A stretch of DNA of 64,000 bases, taken from the NCBI GenBank assembly GCA_030531005.1, contig JAUMTW010000005.1, positions 62,001 to 126,000 of the forward strand. The letters are read 5' to 3'. Positions 47,996-56,583 of the stretch are shown one piece after another. The stretch is from Corynebacterium sp. (GTDB taxonomy: Bacteria > Actinomycetota > Actinomycetes > Mycobacteriales > Mycobacteriaceae). Position 1 is the first letter of the stretch, and each line of letters starts with the position of its first letter. A program made the position numbers and the translations under genes. The notes under the pieces are model-generated. The model saw only the letters and a list, made by a program, of their open reading frames with translations. It ran no database searches and was not told the DNA's origin.

Positions 47996-49048
47996 ATGCA
48001 CAAGGCCATTGTTGTATTCGAAATTGAAGGCGGCTCCGATAAGTTCATCGACGGCCACCGCAAGGACACCATGCCCATTGTTGAGGCAATCAAGGACGCA
48101 GGCTGGCACTCAGAGGTCGTCTACTTCCGTCCTGAATGGGCCGAGCAGCTCTTCGATTACGTTTCGCAGAATTTTGATGCCTACATCTCCCGCGTGAACC
48201 CCGGTAATATCCCCGGTGGCGAGAAGGGCTATTTCGATCTGCTTGCCAAGCTCAGCGATGCCGGCCTGGTTGGTATGTCCACTCCAACCGAGATGATGGC
48301 CTATGGTGCTAAGGATGCCCTGGTTAAGCTCAATGACACTGATCTAGTGCCATCGGACACCGCCGCCTACTACGATTTGGAATCCTTCCACAGTACCTTC
48401 CCAACTTCCCTGTCGTATGGTGAGCGAGTGCTGAAGCAAAACCGTGGTTCTACTGGCTCCGGCATCTGGCGCGTGCAGCTCGACGATAAGGAGTTAGCGG
48501 CCAAGGTTGAGCCGGGTACCGCATTGCCACTGGACACCAAACTTCGCTGCACCGAAGCCGTGGACAACCACACCGAGATTCGTGAACTTGGTGAATTCAT
48601 GGATTTCTGTGATCAGTACATCATTGGTGATAACGGCATGCTCGTCGACATGCGTTTCATGCCGCGCATCGTCGAAGGCGAAATCCGAATTCTGCTCGTC
48701 GGCCCACACCCAGTCTTCGTGGTGCACAAGAAGCCAGCAGCCGGTGGCGATAACTTCTCCGCAACCCTGTTCTCCGGCGCTCAGTACACCTATGACAAAC
48801 CAGAGTCCTGGCAGGAGCTCGTCGATAAGTTCGACGCAGCACGCCCGACCATCGCAGAGAAGCTCGGTGGTGACAACATTCCACTGATCTGGACCGCCGA
48901 CTTCATGCTGGCTGATGCCGAAGATGGCTCGGACACCTACGTCCTTGGTGAGATTAACTGCTCCTGTGTAGGCTTCACCTCCGAGTTAGACATGGGCATC
49001 CAGGAGCTTGTTGCGAAGGAAGCAATTTCGCGCGTTGAAAACCGCTAA
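47996..49048 (+). CDS. Cj0069 family (ATP-grasp-like) protein
   Basis: A 350-residue cytosolic protein resembling the Cj0069 family, whose fold is ATP-grasp-like. Features are the N-terminal KAIVVFEIEGGSDKFIDGHRKD, SRVNPGNIPGGEKGYFD, VLKQNRGSTGSGIWRVQL (nucleotide-binding type loop) and GEINCSCVGF near the end, where ATP-grasp enzymes have their metal ligands. A ligase joining a carboxylate to an amine or thiol is a reasonable guess; substrate unknown. ATG 47996 has AAAGGA upstream; the longer frame start is not needed. A hairpin terminator follows. Confidence 0.8.
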   Translation: MHKAIVVFEIEGGSDKFIDGHRKDTMPIVEAIKDAGWHSEVVYFRPEWAEQLFDYVSQNFDAYISRVNPGNIPGGEKGYFDLLAKLSDAGLVGMSTPTEMMAYGAKDALVKLNDTDLVPSDTAAYYDLESFHSTFPTSLSYGERVLKQNRGSTGSGIWRVQLDDKELAAKVEPGTALPLDTKLRCTEAVDNHTEIRELGEFMDFCDQYIIGDNGMLVDMRFMPRIVEGEIRILLVGPHPVFVVHKKPAAGGDNFSATLFSGAQYTYDKPESWQELVDKFDAARPTIAEKLGGDNIPLIWTADFMLADAEDGSDTYVLGEINCSCVGFTSELDMGIQELVAKEAISRVENR

Positions 49049-49079
49049 ACTTCTATAAGCTTGCGCTGATATAACTCTC

Positions 49080-49107
49080 TGTGGCCACCGCGTGGTGGCC
49101 ACATTCT
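49080..49107 (+). terminator. Terminator of the Cj0069-family gene
   Basis: TGTGGCCACC pairs with GGTGGCCACA around GCGT, followed by TTCTT. Confidence 0.8.
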
Positions 49108-49225
49108 TATGAAATGCAGTAGTATGCTTTGGTCAGCGTAAACCACACTTATACGCAGGCAAAGATTTGCGAAAACATCAAGCGCGAACCCGCGCAGTCA
49201 ATCCGCATGGAGGATACTCGACCCA

Positions 49226-51325
49226 ATGGCGACCTCGAAGCACCGCTACGACCTTGACGGGTTGCGTGGCATTGCCATCGCCTTCGTAGTCATATTCCAC
49301 GTCTTCGTGGGAAAAGTCTCAGGTGGTGTTGACGTCTTCCTCTTGCTCTCCGGATACTTCTTCCTAGGAGGGCAGTTACGGTATGCGCTCAAACCTGATG
49401 CCAGCCTAAACCCTTGGTGGCCCCTATGGCGGACCATGCGCAGGCTGGTTCCTTCCTTACTCTTTGTGCTGTTGGCCACCATGGTGTTGGTGGATGCGTT
49501 CGCACCGGCGCTGCGTCAAAGCTCTCTCGGCCAAGAGTTCCTTGCCTCGCTGACGTATTGGCAAAACTGGAATCTCGTGAGCAACGGCCAAGAATATGGC
49601 GTCGCGAGCGAGACCATTAGTCCTTTACAGCACCTATGGTCTATGTCGGTCCAAGGCCAGTTCTATCTGATCACCATTTTGCTGGTCACTTTGCTGGCCG
49701 CCTACATCAAGCTGCATAACCGCAAACGCGCGATCCGCGACCTGCGCAAGATCGCCGGTATTCCACTGGCCATCCTCACCGTGGCATCTTTCGCGTATGC
49801 AACCTATATGCAGCAGCACGATCAGATGTTGAATTACTATTCGACCTTCTCCCGCGTTTGGGAACTCACCCTCGGTGCGCTGTTGAGTCTCTTTGCAGAC
49901 CGTATGCGAGTGCGCGGTCAATACACCGGCTATGCGTGTACCTATATTGGCCTGGCGATGATTCTGACCACCGGTCTTATCTTCGATGGCGCCGCGGAAT
50001 TTCCCGGTCCGGCCGCCCTCTATCCACTGACTGGTGCGATACTTGTTATCTGCAGTGGTAGCGCGAGCTGGATGGGTTCTGCCTTCATGCGCTGGCTGGG
50101 TAGTATCGCTTATGCCCTCTACCTGTGGCACTGGCCCCTGCTGATCATCGGCCTTTCCCACTACCAGTTGGAAGAGGTTACTTGGCAGTTCGGGGTTACT
50201 GTGATCGCCGTATCGGTGGTTCTGGCTCACCTGACGCACAAGTACATCGAGGTCCCTTTTCAGCAGCAGGGTCGGCGCCCAGTACGTGGCGAATCACGCA
50301 TGCGCACAGCCTGGAACCAGATTCGCACTCCGAAGGGGGCTACTCAAGTCACCGCGGTAGTGGTGATCATTTCTTTGATCGCCATTGCCCCGGGTTTCCG
50401 CATCGCGTGGCAATCTGAGGTGACTGCTTTGGCAGACCAGGAATTCGACCCAGTGGTTTACCCGGGTGCTATGGCAGTTGCTGGGGTGCCAACTCCGGAA
50501 GCTATGCCGGAACCCGATCCCTATTTATTACCTTTCACCTTCCCAGAAATCGGTAACCGCGGATGTATGGGTTTGATGGCTGATGATCCAGATGTCATCC
50601 GCTATCTGGATCAAGGCGAAGAGCAGTGCACTTTTGGCGATGTTGATGCCGATAAGGTGATTGCACTCGTTGGTGGTTCCCATTCCGAACAGTGGCTAGA
50701 ACCACTAGAAGCTGTCGCTCGGACGTATGGCTACCGCATAGTTCCCTTAGTTCGTCAGAGTTGCCCATTTTTTATCGATGAGCGTGATGATGAGTTTGAT
50801 GATGAGTGCGTGGAGTACAACCAGAATGTTGCGGAGTATTTAGAAGAACTCGATCCTGATCTCGTAGTGACAAACTCCACTCGCCCTTTGTTCCATTCCG
50901 AGATTTTCCACGACGTATTACCGGAAAGCTATGAGAATGGCTTTGAGTTCTTAGCACAGCAAGGTTTCCCGGTCATTGGACTGCGCGATAATCCTTGGTT
51001 CCTCGCCGAGGATGGCGATCACTTCCTGTCCGCACAGTGCTTATACGAGACTGGCGATTATATTGGCTGCGGTCGCCAACGGGCTGACATGCTTTCTCCG
51101 GTCGATGAAGCCGCTCCACTGTTTAAAGAACTGAGTGCGAAATATGAGGTGCCAATGCTGGAGATCGACACCTCGGATTGGTTCTGCATGGATGAGTTCT
51201 GCCCACCAGTTATTGGCAATGTGTACGTTTACCGCGATGGTAACCACATGTCCAACCTGTACTCGCAGACTCTAATCCCACTATTTGAACAAGAAGTCGG
51301 GCCTTTTATCCGCTCGCTCGACTAG
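49226..51325 (+). CDS. Acyltransferase 3 with C-terminal SGNH domain (OafA type)
   Basis: A 699-residue membrane enzyme. The N-terminal half (about residues 8-400) is an acyltransferase 3 domain with about ten helices, opening with YDLDGLRGIAIAFVVIFHVF, in which the conserved RG and His belong to the acyl-transfer site. The extracellular C-terminal half is an SGNH domain: block I Ser in VGGSHSEQW and the closing DGNH. Such proteins O-acetylate envelope glycans or lipids. The target in corynebacteria (arabinogalactan, trehalose lipids or others) cannot be read here. GGAGGA lies about 12 bases before the ATG. Confidence 0.93.
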   Translation: MATSKHRYDLDGLRGIAIAFVVIFHVFVGKVSGGVDVFLLLSGYFFLGGQLRYALKPDASLNPWWPLWRTMRRLVPSLLFVLLATMVLVDAFAPALRQSSLGQEFLASLTYWQNWNLVSNGQEYGVASETISPLQHLWSMSVQGQFYLITILLVTLLAAYIKLHNRKRAIRDLRKIAGIPLAILTVASFAYATYMQQHDQMLNYYSTFSRVWELTLGALLSLFADRMRVRGQYTGYACTYIGLAMILTTGLIFDGAAEFPGPAALYPLTGAILVICSGSASWMGSAFMRWLGSIAYALYLWHWPLLIIGLSHYQLEEVTWQFGVTVIAVSVVLAHLTHKYIEVPFQQQGRRPVRGESRMRTAWNQIRTPKGATQVTAVVVIISLIAIAPGFRIAWQSEVTALADQEFDPVVYPGAMAVAGVPTPEAMPEPDPYLLPFTFPEIGNRGCMGLMADDPDVIRYLDQGEEQCTFGDVDADKVIALVGGSHSEQWLEPLEAVARTYGYRIVPLVRQSCPFFIDERDDEFDDECVEYNQNVAEYLEELDPDLVVTNSTRPLFHSEIFHDVLPESYENGFEFLAQQGFPVIGLRDNPWFLAEDGDHFLSAQCLYETGDYIGCGRQRADMLSPVDEAAPLFKELSAKYEVPMLEIDTSDWFCMDEFCPPVIGNVYVYRDGNHMSNLYSQTLIPLFEQEVGPFIRSLD

Positions 51326-51371
51326 TTCCTCACAAAGGAAAACGAGCTTCACGGCCCAAAGACCCGACAGT

Positions 51372-51407
51372 GCGCACACGACCACCGTGTTGTGTGCGCC
51401 CTTTTTT
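51372..51407 (+). terminator. Terminator of the OafA-type gene
   Basis: GCGCACAC pairs with GTGTGCGC with an imperfect inner stem, followed by CCTTTTTT. The T-run reaches the stop codon of the convergent DUF3151 gene. Confidence 0.85.
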
Positions 51408-51819
51408 AAACGTCGATCAAGGCAGCCACACTGGCAGGATCCGCATCGCTGAGCATCTGACGGCAGCGGTCATACTCCCCGGTATCACCAATTGCCCGCG
51501 ATGCCAGCGCCAGCATTGCAATGGCACGTAACACACCCTGATTTGGCTCGTGCTCAAAAGGCACTGGACCCCAGCCCTTCCAACCATTCGCACGCAGTGT
51601 ATCCAGGCTGCGATGGTAGCCCGTACGTGCATAGGCATAGGCAGTGGCTAACTCTGCTGGGCTTTGGGCATCGTCTAGTGCTTGGGCAGCCAGACCCGCC
51701 CATAATGCTGGGACCTCGGGATGCGCAATGACGTTTTCCGCAGTTGCCTCTAATTGGGCGAACTCATTGGTCGGAAGCTTTACCGGTGGCGGAGCTAACA
51801 TATCTGTAAAATCAGTCAT
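51406..51819 (-). CDS. DUF3151 family protein
   Basis: A 137-residue cytosolic protein matching the actinobacterial DUF3151 family. It is almost all helix with TPR-like spacing, and carries the family stretch AYAYARTGYHRSLDTLRANGWKGWGPVPFEHEPNQGVLRA. Function unknown. ATG 51819 is chosen over upstream frame starts; CACAAT six bases before it and no Shine-Dalgarno suggest a leaderless mRNA. Confidence 0.87.
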   Translation of the reverse strand: MTDFTDMLAPPPVKLPTNEFAQLEATAENVIAHPEVPALWAGLAAQALDDAQSPAELATAYAYARTGYHRSLDTLRANGWKGWGPVPFEHEPNQGVLRAIAMLALASRAIGDTGEYDRCRQMLSDADPASVAALIDV

Positions 51820-52004
51820 GCATCTATTGTGACAGAAATAGGCGCCCCCCGGGGTGCAGGGACGCAACAAGTAGGGAGTCGAGCAGTTCAACCCCGGAGT
51901 TTGAGCCGATGATGCCATGCGCGGCGCTGAGCATAATGCGCTGAGCCAAGTCTAAAAGCCAGCAATAGTTCGACCCCAGAGACAAGCTCGAACCCAGGAA
52001 CACG

Positions 52005-52625
52005 TTATGCCCAGAAATCGCTCACCCGTAATCCGAACTCTTCGAGCGCGCGGCGTAGCACTGGCAGTGACAACCCAATCACGCTCGAAGGATCACCCTG
52101 AATGCTATCGATGAACCAACCGCCTAAAGCTTCCAAGGTAAAAGCGCCCGCACATGCTAGTGGCTCGCCACTTTCGGCATAGCGCTGAATATCAATATCG
52201 TTTGCCTTGGCGAACACGATGGTCGTTTCCGAAACCTCGGAGTAGGTTTGTTCACCATAGATAACCGTGTGTCCCGTGAGTAAAGTCGCGGTCTTGCCGC
52301 GTTGTTTATGCCACCGCTCAATGGTCTTGGCGATCGTATGTGGCTTTCCCTGCAATTGGCCATCGAGTAACAACATGGAATCGCAACCGATGACAACGTC
52401 ATTGGGATACTTCGGTGCTTGGGCTGCAGCCTTCGCTCGTGATAGTGCTTGCACGATCGCCGGAGCGCGCTCACCTTGCAATTCCGCGATGATTGCATCT
52501 TCATCCACATCCGCCGGGGCGATCACGGGCTGCACACCTGCATTTTCCAAAATGCTGCGTCGTGATGGCGAAGTAGAGGCCAGCACTAGACGTGCGGGCG
52601 CAGTTGTTGTCGGTTGCATCTGCAT
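52005..52625 (-). CDS. maf: Maf family nucleotide pyrophosphatase
   Basis: A 206-residue Maf protein that hydrolyses non-canonical or canonical nucleoside triphosphates to monophosphates. Conserved elements are LVLASTSPSRRSILENAG at the N-terminus (substrate loop), VIGCDSMLLLDGQLQGKP (catalytic Asp) and GWFIDSIQGDPSSVIGLSLP near the end. It starts 6 nt after rbsK, with AGGAG inside the rbsK end, so the two are coupled. Maf next to accE/accD is standard in corynebacteria; the rbsK neighbour is not. Confidence 0.93.
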   Translation of the reverse strand: MQMQPTTTAPARLVLASTSPSRRSILENAGVQPVIAPADVDEDAIIAELQGERAPAIVQALSRAKAAAQAPKYPNDVVIGCDSMLLLDGQLQGKPHTIAKTIERWHKQRGKTATLLTGHTVIYGEQTYSEVSETTIVFAKANDIDIQRYAESGEPLACAGAFTLEALGGWFIDSIQGDPSSVIGLSLPVLRRALEEFGLRVSDFWA

Positions 52626-52631
52626 GATGAA

Positions 52632-53543
52632 TTATCGCTCCTGCGGAAGTAGCTCGGGACTCGTCGGATAGGCGGCCTGGGCGCCAGGGGATTGCACTGC
52701 TACTGCACTGACACGGGTCGCATACCGCGCGGCATCCTCAATACTATCGCCAGCGATCAAGCGCGCAGACAGCGCTCCAGCAAAGGCATCGCCGGCACCC
52801 GTGGTATCGACTGTGGCAACCTTGAGTGCGGGGATTTCGGTGATGCTATCGGTGGCAACGAGAGAACCAGCGGCCCCTAAAGTCAGCACCACCGTACTAA
52901 AGCCCACTTCTTGTAACTTGGCAATGAGTTCGGTAGGTTCCTGCGGCGTCGAAGTTATACCGAATTGGTGGAGAATCAGCGCAGCCTCATGCTCATTGGC
53001 AATGAGGGTATCCACCTGCACGAGGATGTCAATGTCCACTGCAATTACTGGTGCCAAATTCACGACCACCGGGACATGATGAGCAACCGCGATTGCAATG
53101 GCAGCTTCAATACCATCGCGGGGAATTTCGCCCTGAAGCAACACCAACTCAGCGGCAGCGAGCGTCGCTTCATGCGAGCGCACATAAGCAGCATCCACGG
53201 TGGCATTCGCGCCGGGGATGACCACGATGGAATTCTCGCCATCAGCAGAGACAGTAATAATAGCCAAGCCGGTGGGCTCTGCGGTGTGGGCGACTGCCTC
53301 CAAGTTCACTCGAGCAAGTTCTAAATACTTGGTGGCAGGGGCAACATAGGCATCAGAACCAACTGCACCCACAAAGTGCACTTCGGCTCCTTGGAATGCT
53401 GCGGCAACAGCTTGATTCGCGCCCTTGCCGCCGGCGGTGACATGACCACCGGTACCGAGCAGGGTCTCACCTGGGTTGGGGTGCCTGTCAACCCGGGCCA
53501 CGAGGTCAGCATTGATGGAACCAACAACAACTAATCCGGACAT
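52632..53543 (-). CDS. rbsK: Ribokinase
   Basis: A 303-residue PfkB-family kinase that makes ribose 5-phosphate from ribose. It has the N-terminal VVGSINADLVARVDRHPNPGETLLG, GGKGANQAVAAA for sugar binding, and the anion hole with catalytic Asp DTTGAGDAFAGAL. It lies leftward between maf and a LacI regulator, so local control by that regulator is likely. No ribose transporter is in the window. Confidence 0.94.
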   Translation of the reverse strand: MSGLVVVGSINADLVARVDRHPNPGETLLGTGGHVTAGGKGANQAVAAAFQGAEVHFVGAVGSDAYVAPATKYLELARVNLEAVAHTAEPTGLAIITVSADGENSIVVIPGANATVDAAYVRSHEATLAAAELVLLQGEIPRDGIEAAIAIAVAHHVPVVVNLAPVIAVDIDILVQVDTLIANEHEAALILHQFGITSTPQEPTELIAKLQEVGFSTVVLTLGAAGSLVATDSITEIPALKVATVDTTGAGDAFAGALSARLIAGDSIEDAARYATRVSAVAVQSPGAQAAYPTSPELLPQER

Positions 53544-53925
53544 GAGGATTATTCTCCTTTCGTAGCCTCTATGCTACGTGGAATGACTACCGGTGGTCGT
53601 GACATCACGGTCAAAAATAAAGTAAGTACCGACCGCAATAGCACGACCATCCGCGACAAACAGTGCCAGCCTGAATAGTGCCGGTTTGAAAAACACCAGC
53701 TAGCACAAACGAGGGACTCAATCGCCGGCAATCTACTGCAGAGCTACATGCCATACACATCGACACATCGGGAGTTCAGGCATGAATGCGAAGAATTAGA
53801 GGGACTTGCACAATGAATCGATCGCTGGAGATCGCAGCATAGTCGGTGATTGAGGCGCGACTACGCCGCGCCCAGGAAGCAGATTGAGCACCACCTTAGT
53901 CAAGCTAGCAGCCGCGCCGGCACTA
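53544..53925. other. Intergenic region between lacI-type gene and rbsK
   Basis: About 380 nt without a gene. It contains the hairpin CGTAGC-CTCTAT-GCTACG (53561-53578) and a dispersed 18-bp motif copy at 53590-53607. The near-palindrome GACTACCGGTGGTC at 53585-53598 is a possible LacI-type operator. Confidence 0.4.
53590..53607 (-). repeat. Copy of a dispersed 18-bp motif
   Basis: The plus strand reads CCGGTGGTCGTGACATCA, 16 of 18 identical to the copy at 7369-7386, located 46 bp before rbsK. Confidence 0.5.
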
Positions 53926-54942
53926 CTATGCTTCTTCGTTTATAAAGGCATGAGACTTGCGCTTGTGCAGAATCGTCGGAATCACAACATTGTTTGGGGT
54001 GCTGTTTTCGATAATCATGTGGCGCAGATTGTCGAAGGCGGCGTCAGCGATCTTGGATACCTGCTGATCAATGGTGGTTAGTGGAGTCTCCAGCAAGGAA
54101 AGCATGGGGGACTCGTCAAAGCCGACTAGCGCGACATCACGACCAACGCGCATACCACGGGAGTTGATCTCCTGGATCGCACCGAAGGTCATCAAGGTAT
54201 CTCCGGTGAGAATCGCTCTCACCCCGGCATCGAGGAGGGCGGCAGTGCCCCGGCGTCCATCTTCAATCTTGTGCCCGCCTTCAGCAATATAGGAGAGCTC
54301 GATATTGTGCTTGGCACAAACTTGTTTGGCAGTCTCTAAGCGCTGCTCACCGGTACTAGTATCCATCGGGCCCGAAAGGTAGCCGACGAGTACGCCATTT
54401 TCGGCAAGGACAACAAGGGCTTCTTCCATTGCTGGCATCGGATCAGAAGTTATCGAGGGAATATGCGAATCGGGGACATCGCGATCCACAGTCACAACTG
54501 GGGTGCCACCCTGGACGAAGTCTTGGATCGTGGTGAAGCTATCGCGGTGGGGCACGACGATGAGGCCATCGACGCGCTGGTTGCCCATGAACTCGATCGC
54601 ATTGTCGAGATCGATGGCGTTTTCTTCCGTATTACTCAGCAGGGCACTAAAACCTACCGCGTGGGCGCGCCGCTGGATCCTGGCTGCCAAAGATGTAAAG
54701 AATGGGTGAGCAATATCGGGTACCAGCACACCAAGTATGTTGGTGCGTTGATTGCGCAGAGCTTGAGCTTGCGCATTGGGCCGGTAGTGCAGCTCTTTGG
54801 CGGCAGCGTGGACGATCTCGCGGGTGCTTTCAGGAATGATCGGGTTATTGGACAAAGCTCGTGACACCGTGCTGACTGAAAAGCCTGTTGCATTCGCAAC
54901 GTCTTTTAAAGTCACAGAGTGACGGCGTAGAGACCTGGACAT
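53926..54942 (-). CDS. LacI family transcriptional regulator
   Basis: A 338-residue regulator. The helix-turn-helix is at about residues 8-30 (VTLKDVANATGFSVSTVSRALSN) with hinge helix AQALRNQRTN. The sugar-binding domain begins NILGVLVPDIAHPFFTSLA. ATG 54942 follows AAGGATCT and gives a standard N-terminus. Position between rbsK and the EIIA gene suggests it senses ribose or another sugar and controls one or both. A TATACT promoter lies about 60 bp upstream, with the palindrome GGCATC-GAT-GATGCC in the leader. Confidence 0.92.
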   Translation of the reverse strand: MSRSLRRHSVTLKDVANATGFSVSTVSRALSNNPIIPESTREIVHAAAKELHYRPNAQAQALRNQRTNILGVLVPDIAHPFFTSLAARIQRRAHAVGFSALLSNTEENAIDLDNAIEFMGNQRVDGLIVVPHRDSFTTIQDFVQGGTPVVTVDRDVPDSHIPSITSDPMPAMEEALVVLAENGVLVGYLSGPMDTSTGEQRLETAKQVCAKHNIELSYIAEGGHKIEDGRRGTAALLDAGVRAILTGDTLMTFGAIQEINSRGMRVGRDVALVGFDESPMLSLLETPLTTIDQQVSKIADAAFDNLRHMIIENSTPNNVVIPTILHKRKSHAFINEEA

Positions 54943-54977
54943 GGTGGAGATCCTTGCAATCCGGGTAATTGGAAAAA

Positions 54978-55008
54978 GGCATCGATGATGCCTCACGCCG
55001 CTAGTATA
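54978..55008 (-). promoter_or_regulatory. Promoter and leader palindrome of the lacI-type gene
   Basis: The minus strand has TATACT (plus positions 55003-55008). Just downstream is the perfect palindrome GGCATCGATGATGCC (54978-54992), suited to autoregulation or a small hairpin. Confidence 0.5.
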
Positions 55009-55413
55009 ACTTTTCTGCTGCCTACTTGGAGGCGTTTTCAGGCGGAAAATTGGCCGTGGCACCCATCTATAACGCAAAACCCCTAAAGCGGGGCTACCTG
55101 CACATTAACTATGAACGACGCTAGTTCTCACAATGTCAACAAAGGGGGCAGCGCAGCCAAAAAGTCGCTAAAATGAAACTCATAACCATCAAGCGGCTGC
55201 CGCTGAAAACGAGTACCACCTCCTGCTTGCGGTACGCCGCAAGATAATAACGTGCCCAAGTGATAGACCCGCGCAAGCAATAAGTAACGCAAAAGTGCAT
55301 GGGCATGCAGGCGGTCAGTACAGATTGTTGCTCGGTGGTAGACGTTTCAATTTGTAGTGCCAGACGCTTTGGTATGCATAAAACATGCATGGGCGTGCAC
55401 AGAAAGGATACCC
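55009..55413. other. Divergent control region between lacI-type and EIIA genes
   Basis: About 400 nt, AT-rich, no gene seen. Two ATGCAT boxes five bases apart (55374-55379 and 55385-55390) lie just before the EIIA ribosome-binding site and may form an operator. Confidence 0.4.
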
Positions 55414-55893
55414 ATGTTCGGATTCGGTAAGAAGAAGCAAGGCCCCGAGGTCAGCATTCACCCACCAGTAGCCGGTACGATCATCCCATTGTCAGAGGTT
55501 CCGGACCCAGTATTCTCTAAGGGGGCAATGGGCTTCGGCTTCGCAGTAGAGCCAAGCGAGAACACTGTGAGCGCTCCTGCATCCGGTGAGCTGACCATGC
55601 TTTTTCCGACAAGCCATGCTTTTGGTATTAAGACCGAAGAAGGCGTGGAGATCTTGGTTCACATTGGCGTGGACACCGTGAACCTCAAGGGGGAGGGCTT
55701 CACTGCGCACGCGAAGAAGGGCGACAAGGTTTCTGTTGGTGACACCATTGTGTCTTTCGAAGACACTGTGCGTGAAAGCCCTGAGGTACAGTCCATGGAT
55801 GTCATCGTCGTTGTTACCAACGCTAATGACCTCAACGAGGGCGACCTGGATACTTCTGCTGATCCAAGCAAGCCGGCTTTGAAATTGAGCTAA
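55414..55893 (+). CDS. crr: Stand-alone PTS glucose-type EIIA component
   Basis: A 159-residue EIIA-Glc domain that accepts phosphate from HPr and passes it to a sugar-specific EIIB. The phosphorylated His is in ILVHIGVDTVNLKGEGF and the second active-site His in PTSHAFGI. It starts at ATG 55414 after AGAAAGGA and has no fused EIIB or EIIC. In corynebacteria this domain is normally fused to PtsG or PtsS, so a free copy could serve an EII lacking its own EIIA or act in signalling. A terminator follows. Confidence 0.93.
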   Translation: MFGFGKKKQGPEVSIHPPVAGTIIPLSEVPDPVFSKGAMGFGFAVEPSENTVSAPASGELTMLFPTSHAFGIKTEEGVEILVHIGVDTVNLKGEGFTAHAKKGDKVSVGDTIVSFEDTVRESPEVQSMDVIVVVTNANDLNEGDLDTSADPSKPALKLS

Positions 55894-55925
55894 TGCAAGC
55901 CTGGCTCTTGGGGCCAAAAGCAATC

Positions 55926-55953
55926 ATCCCCGGCGTGCTGCCGGGGATTTTCT
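55926..55953 (+). terminator. Terminator of the EIIA gene
   Basis: ATCCCCGGC pairs with GCCGGGGAT around GTGCT, followed by TTTCTT. Confidence 0.85.
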
Positions 55954-56022
55954 TATGGATTCCTCACCAACGAGTCGCAGCCACAATCACACGGCCAGAA
56001 ACAATAACGAGGTACCGCACAG

Positions 56023-56070
56023 GCACTCAGCGCAGTAAGCACTCAGAGCAATAAGCACTCAGCGCAGTCC
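56023..56070. repeat. Three 16-bp tandem repeats
   Basis: Units 56023-56038, 56039-56054 and 56055-56070 share GCACTCAGCGCAGTAA with one to three changes. They lie in the gap between the EIIA and accE genes. Confidence 0.85.
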
Positions 56071-56155
56071 AAAGAAACCGTGGTTGATATCGACATCCGC
56101 AGCGCAACTCTTACGTTGCGTAAAAATTCCGACTAGTACTGCCGAGTAAGACGGC

Positions 56156-56371
56156 CTAGTAGTAGTGCACATTGCGGAATGCTGCCGGGTTATAGGTCAG
56201 CTGTGGGCGCAACCGCTCATCAAGATTGCCCCAGTCATTGCGGGGGCCGTGGGTTTTTTCTTCGGTGCGAGCCAAGTTTTGCACTACCGCGGTCAAGGCT
56301 GCTACCTCTGCGGGGCTGGGGTTGCCACTAATGACGCGCAGGATCGGACGAGATTCCTCCATCGCTGCCAT
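56156..56371 (-). CDS. accE: Acyl-CoA carboxylase epsilon subunit
   Basis: A 71-residue subunit that stabilises actinobacterial acyl-CoA carboxylase complexes. It has the family core PILRVISGNPSPAEVAALTAVV, a variable linker and the C-terminal part with WGNLDERLRP. It lies 212 nt downstream of accD on the same strand. The first ATG (56371) is very close to AAAGGAG; the fourth codon, also ATG (56362), has better spacing. Confidence 0.88.
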   Translation of the reverse strand: MAAMEESRPILRVISGNPSPAEVAALTAVVQNLARTEEKTHGPRNDWGNLDERLRPQLTYNPAAFRNVHYY

Positions 56372-56583
56372 ACTCCTTTAGTAGAACTATGCGACAATAT
56401 GCCACAACTGACTTTTGGGTTTCCCTGGGGAGCCACCGGTATTCCGAAGATTCCTGCTGGGAAGCCATTGGAATTCACCTTCCGAGCCACGTAAGCAATA
56501 AGCATTAAACCCGAGGGTTATTGTTGCTCCGGCGGCGTTGCCACAGCACTGTTTGAGACTAGCGCTGTGGCACACATCGCGGC

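Noticed and set aside
47594..48109. Minus-strand open frame of 171 codons
   Set aside because: It runs across the start of the well-supported Cj0069-family gene and shows no family or ribosome-binding site.
51847..51860. C-run GCGCCCCCCGGGG as a 6C RNA
   Set aside because: The actinobacterial 6C RNA needs two hairpins with C-rich loops; only one short C-run is present.
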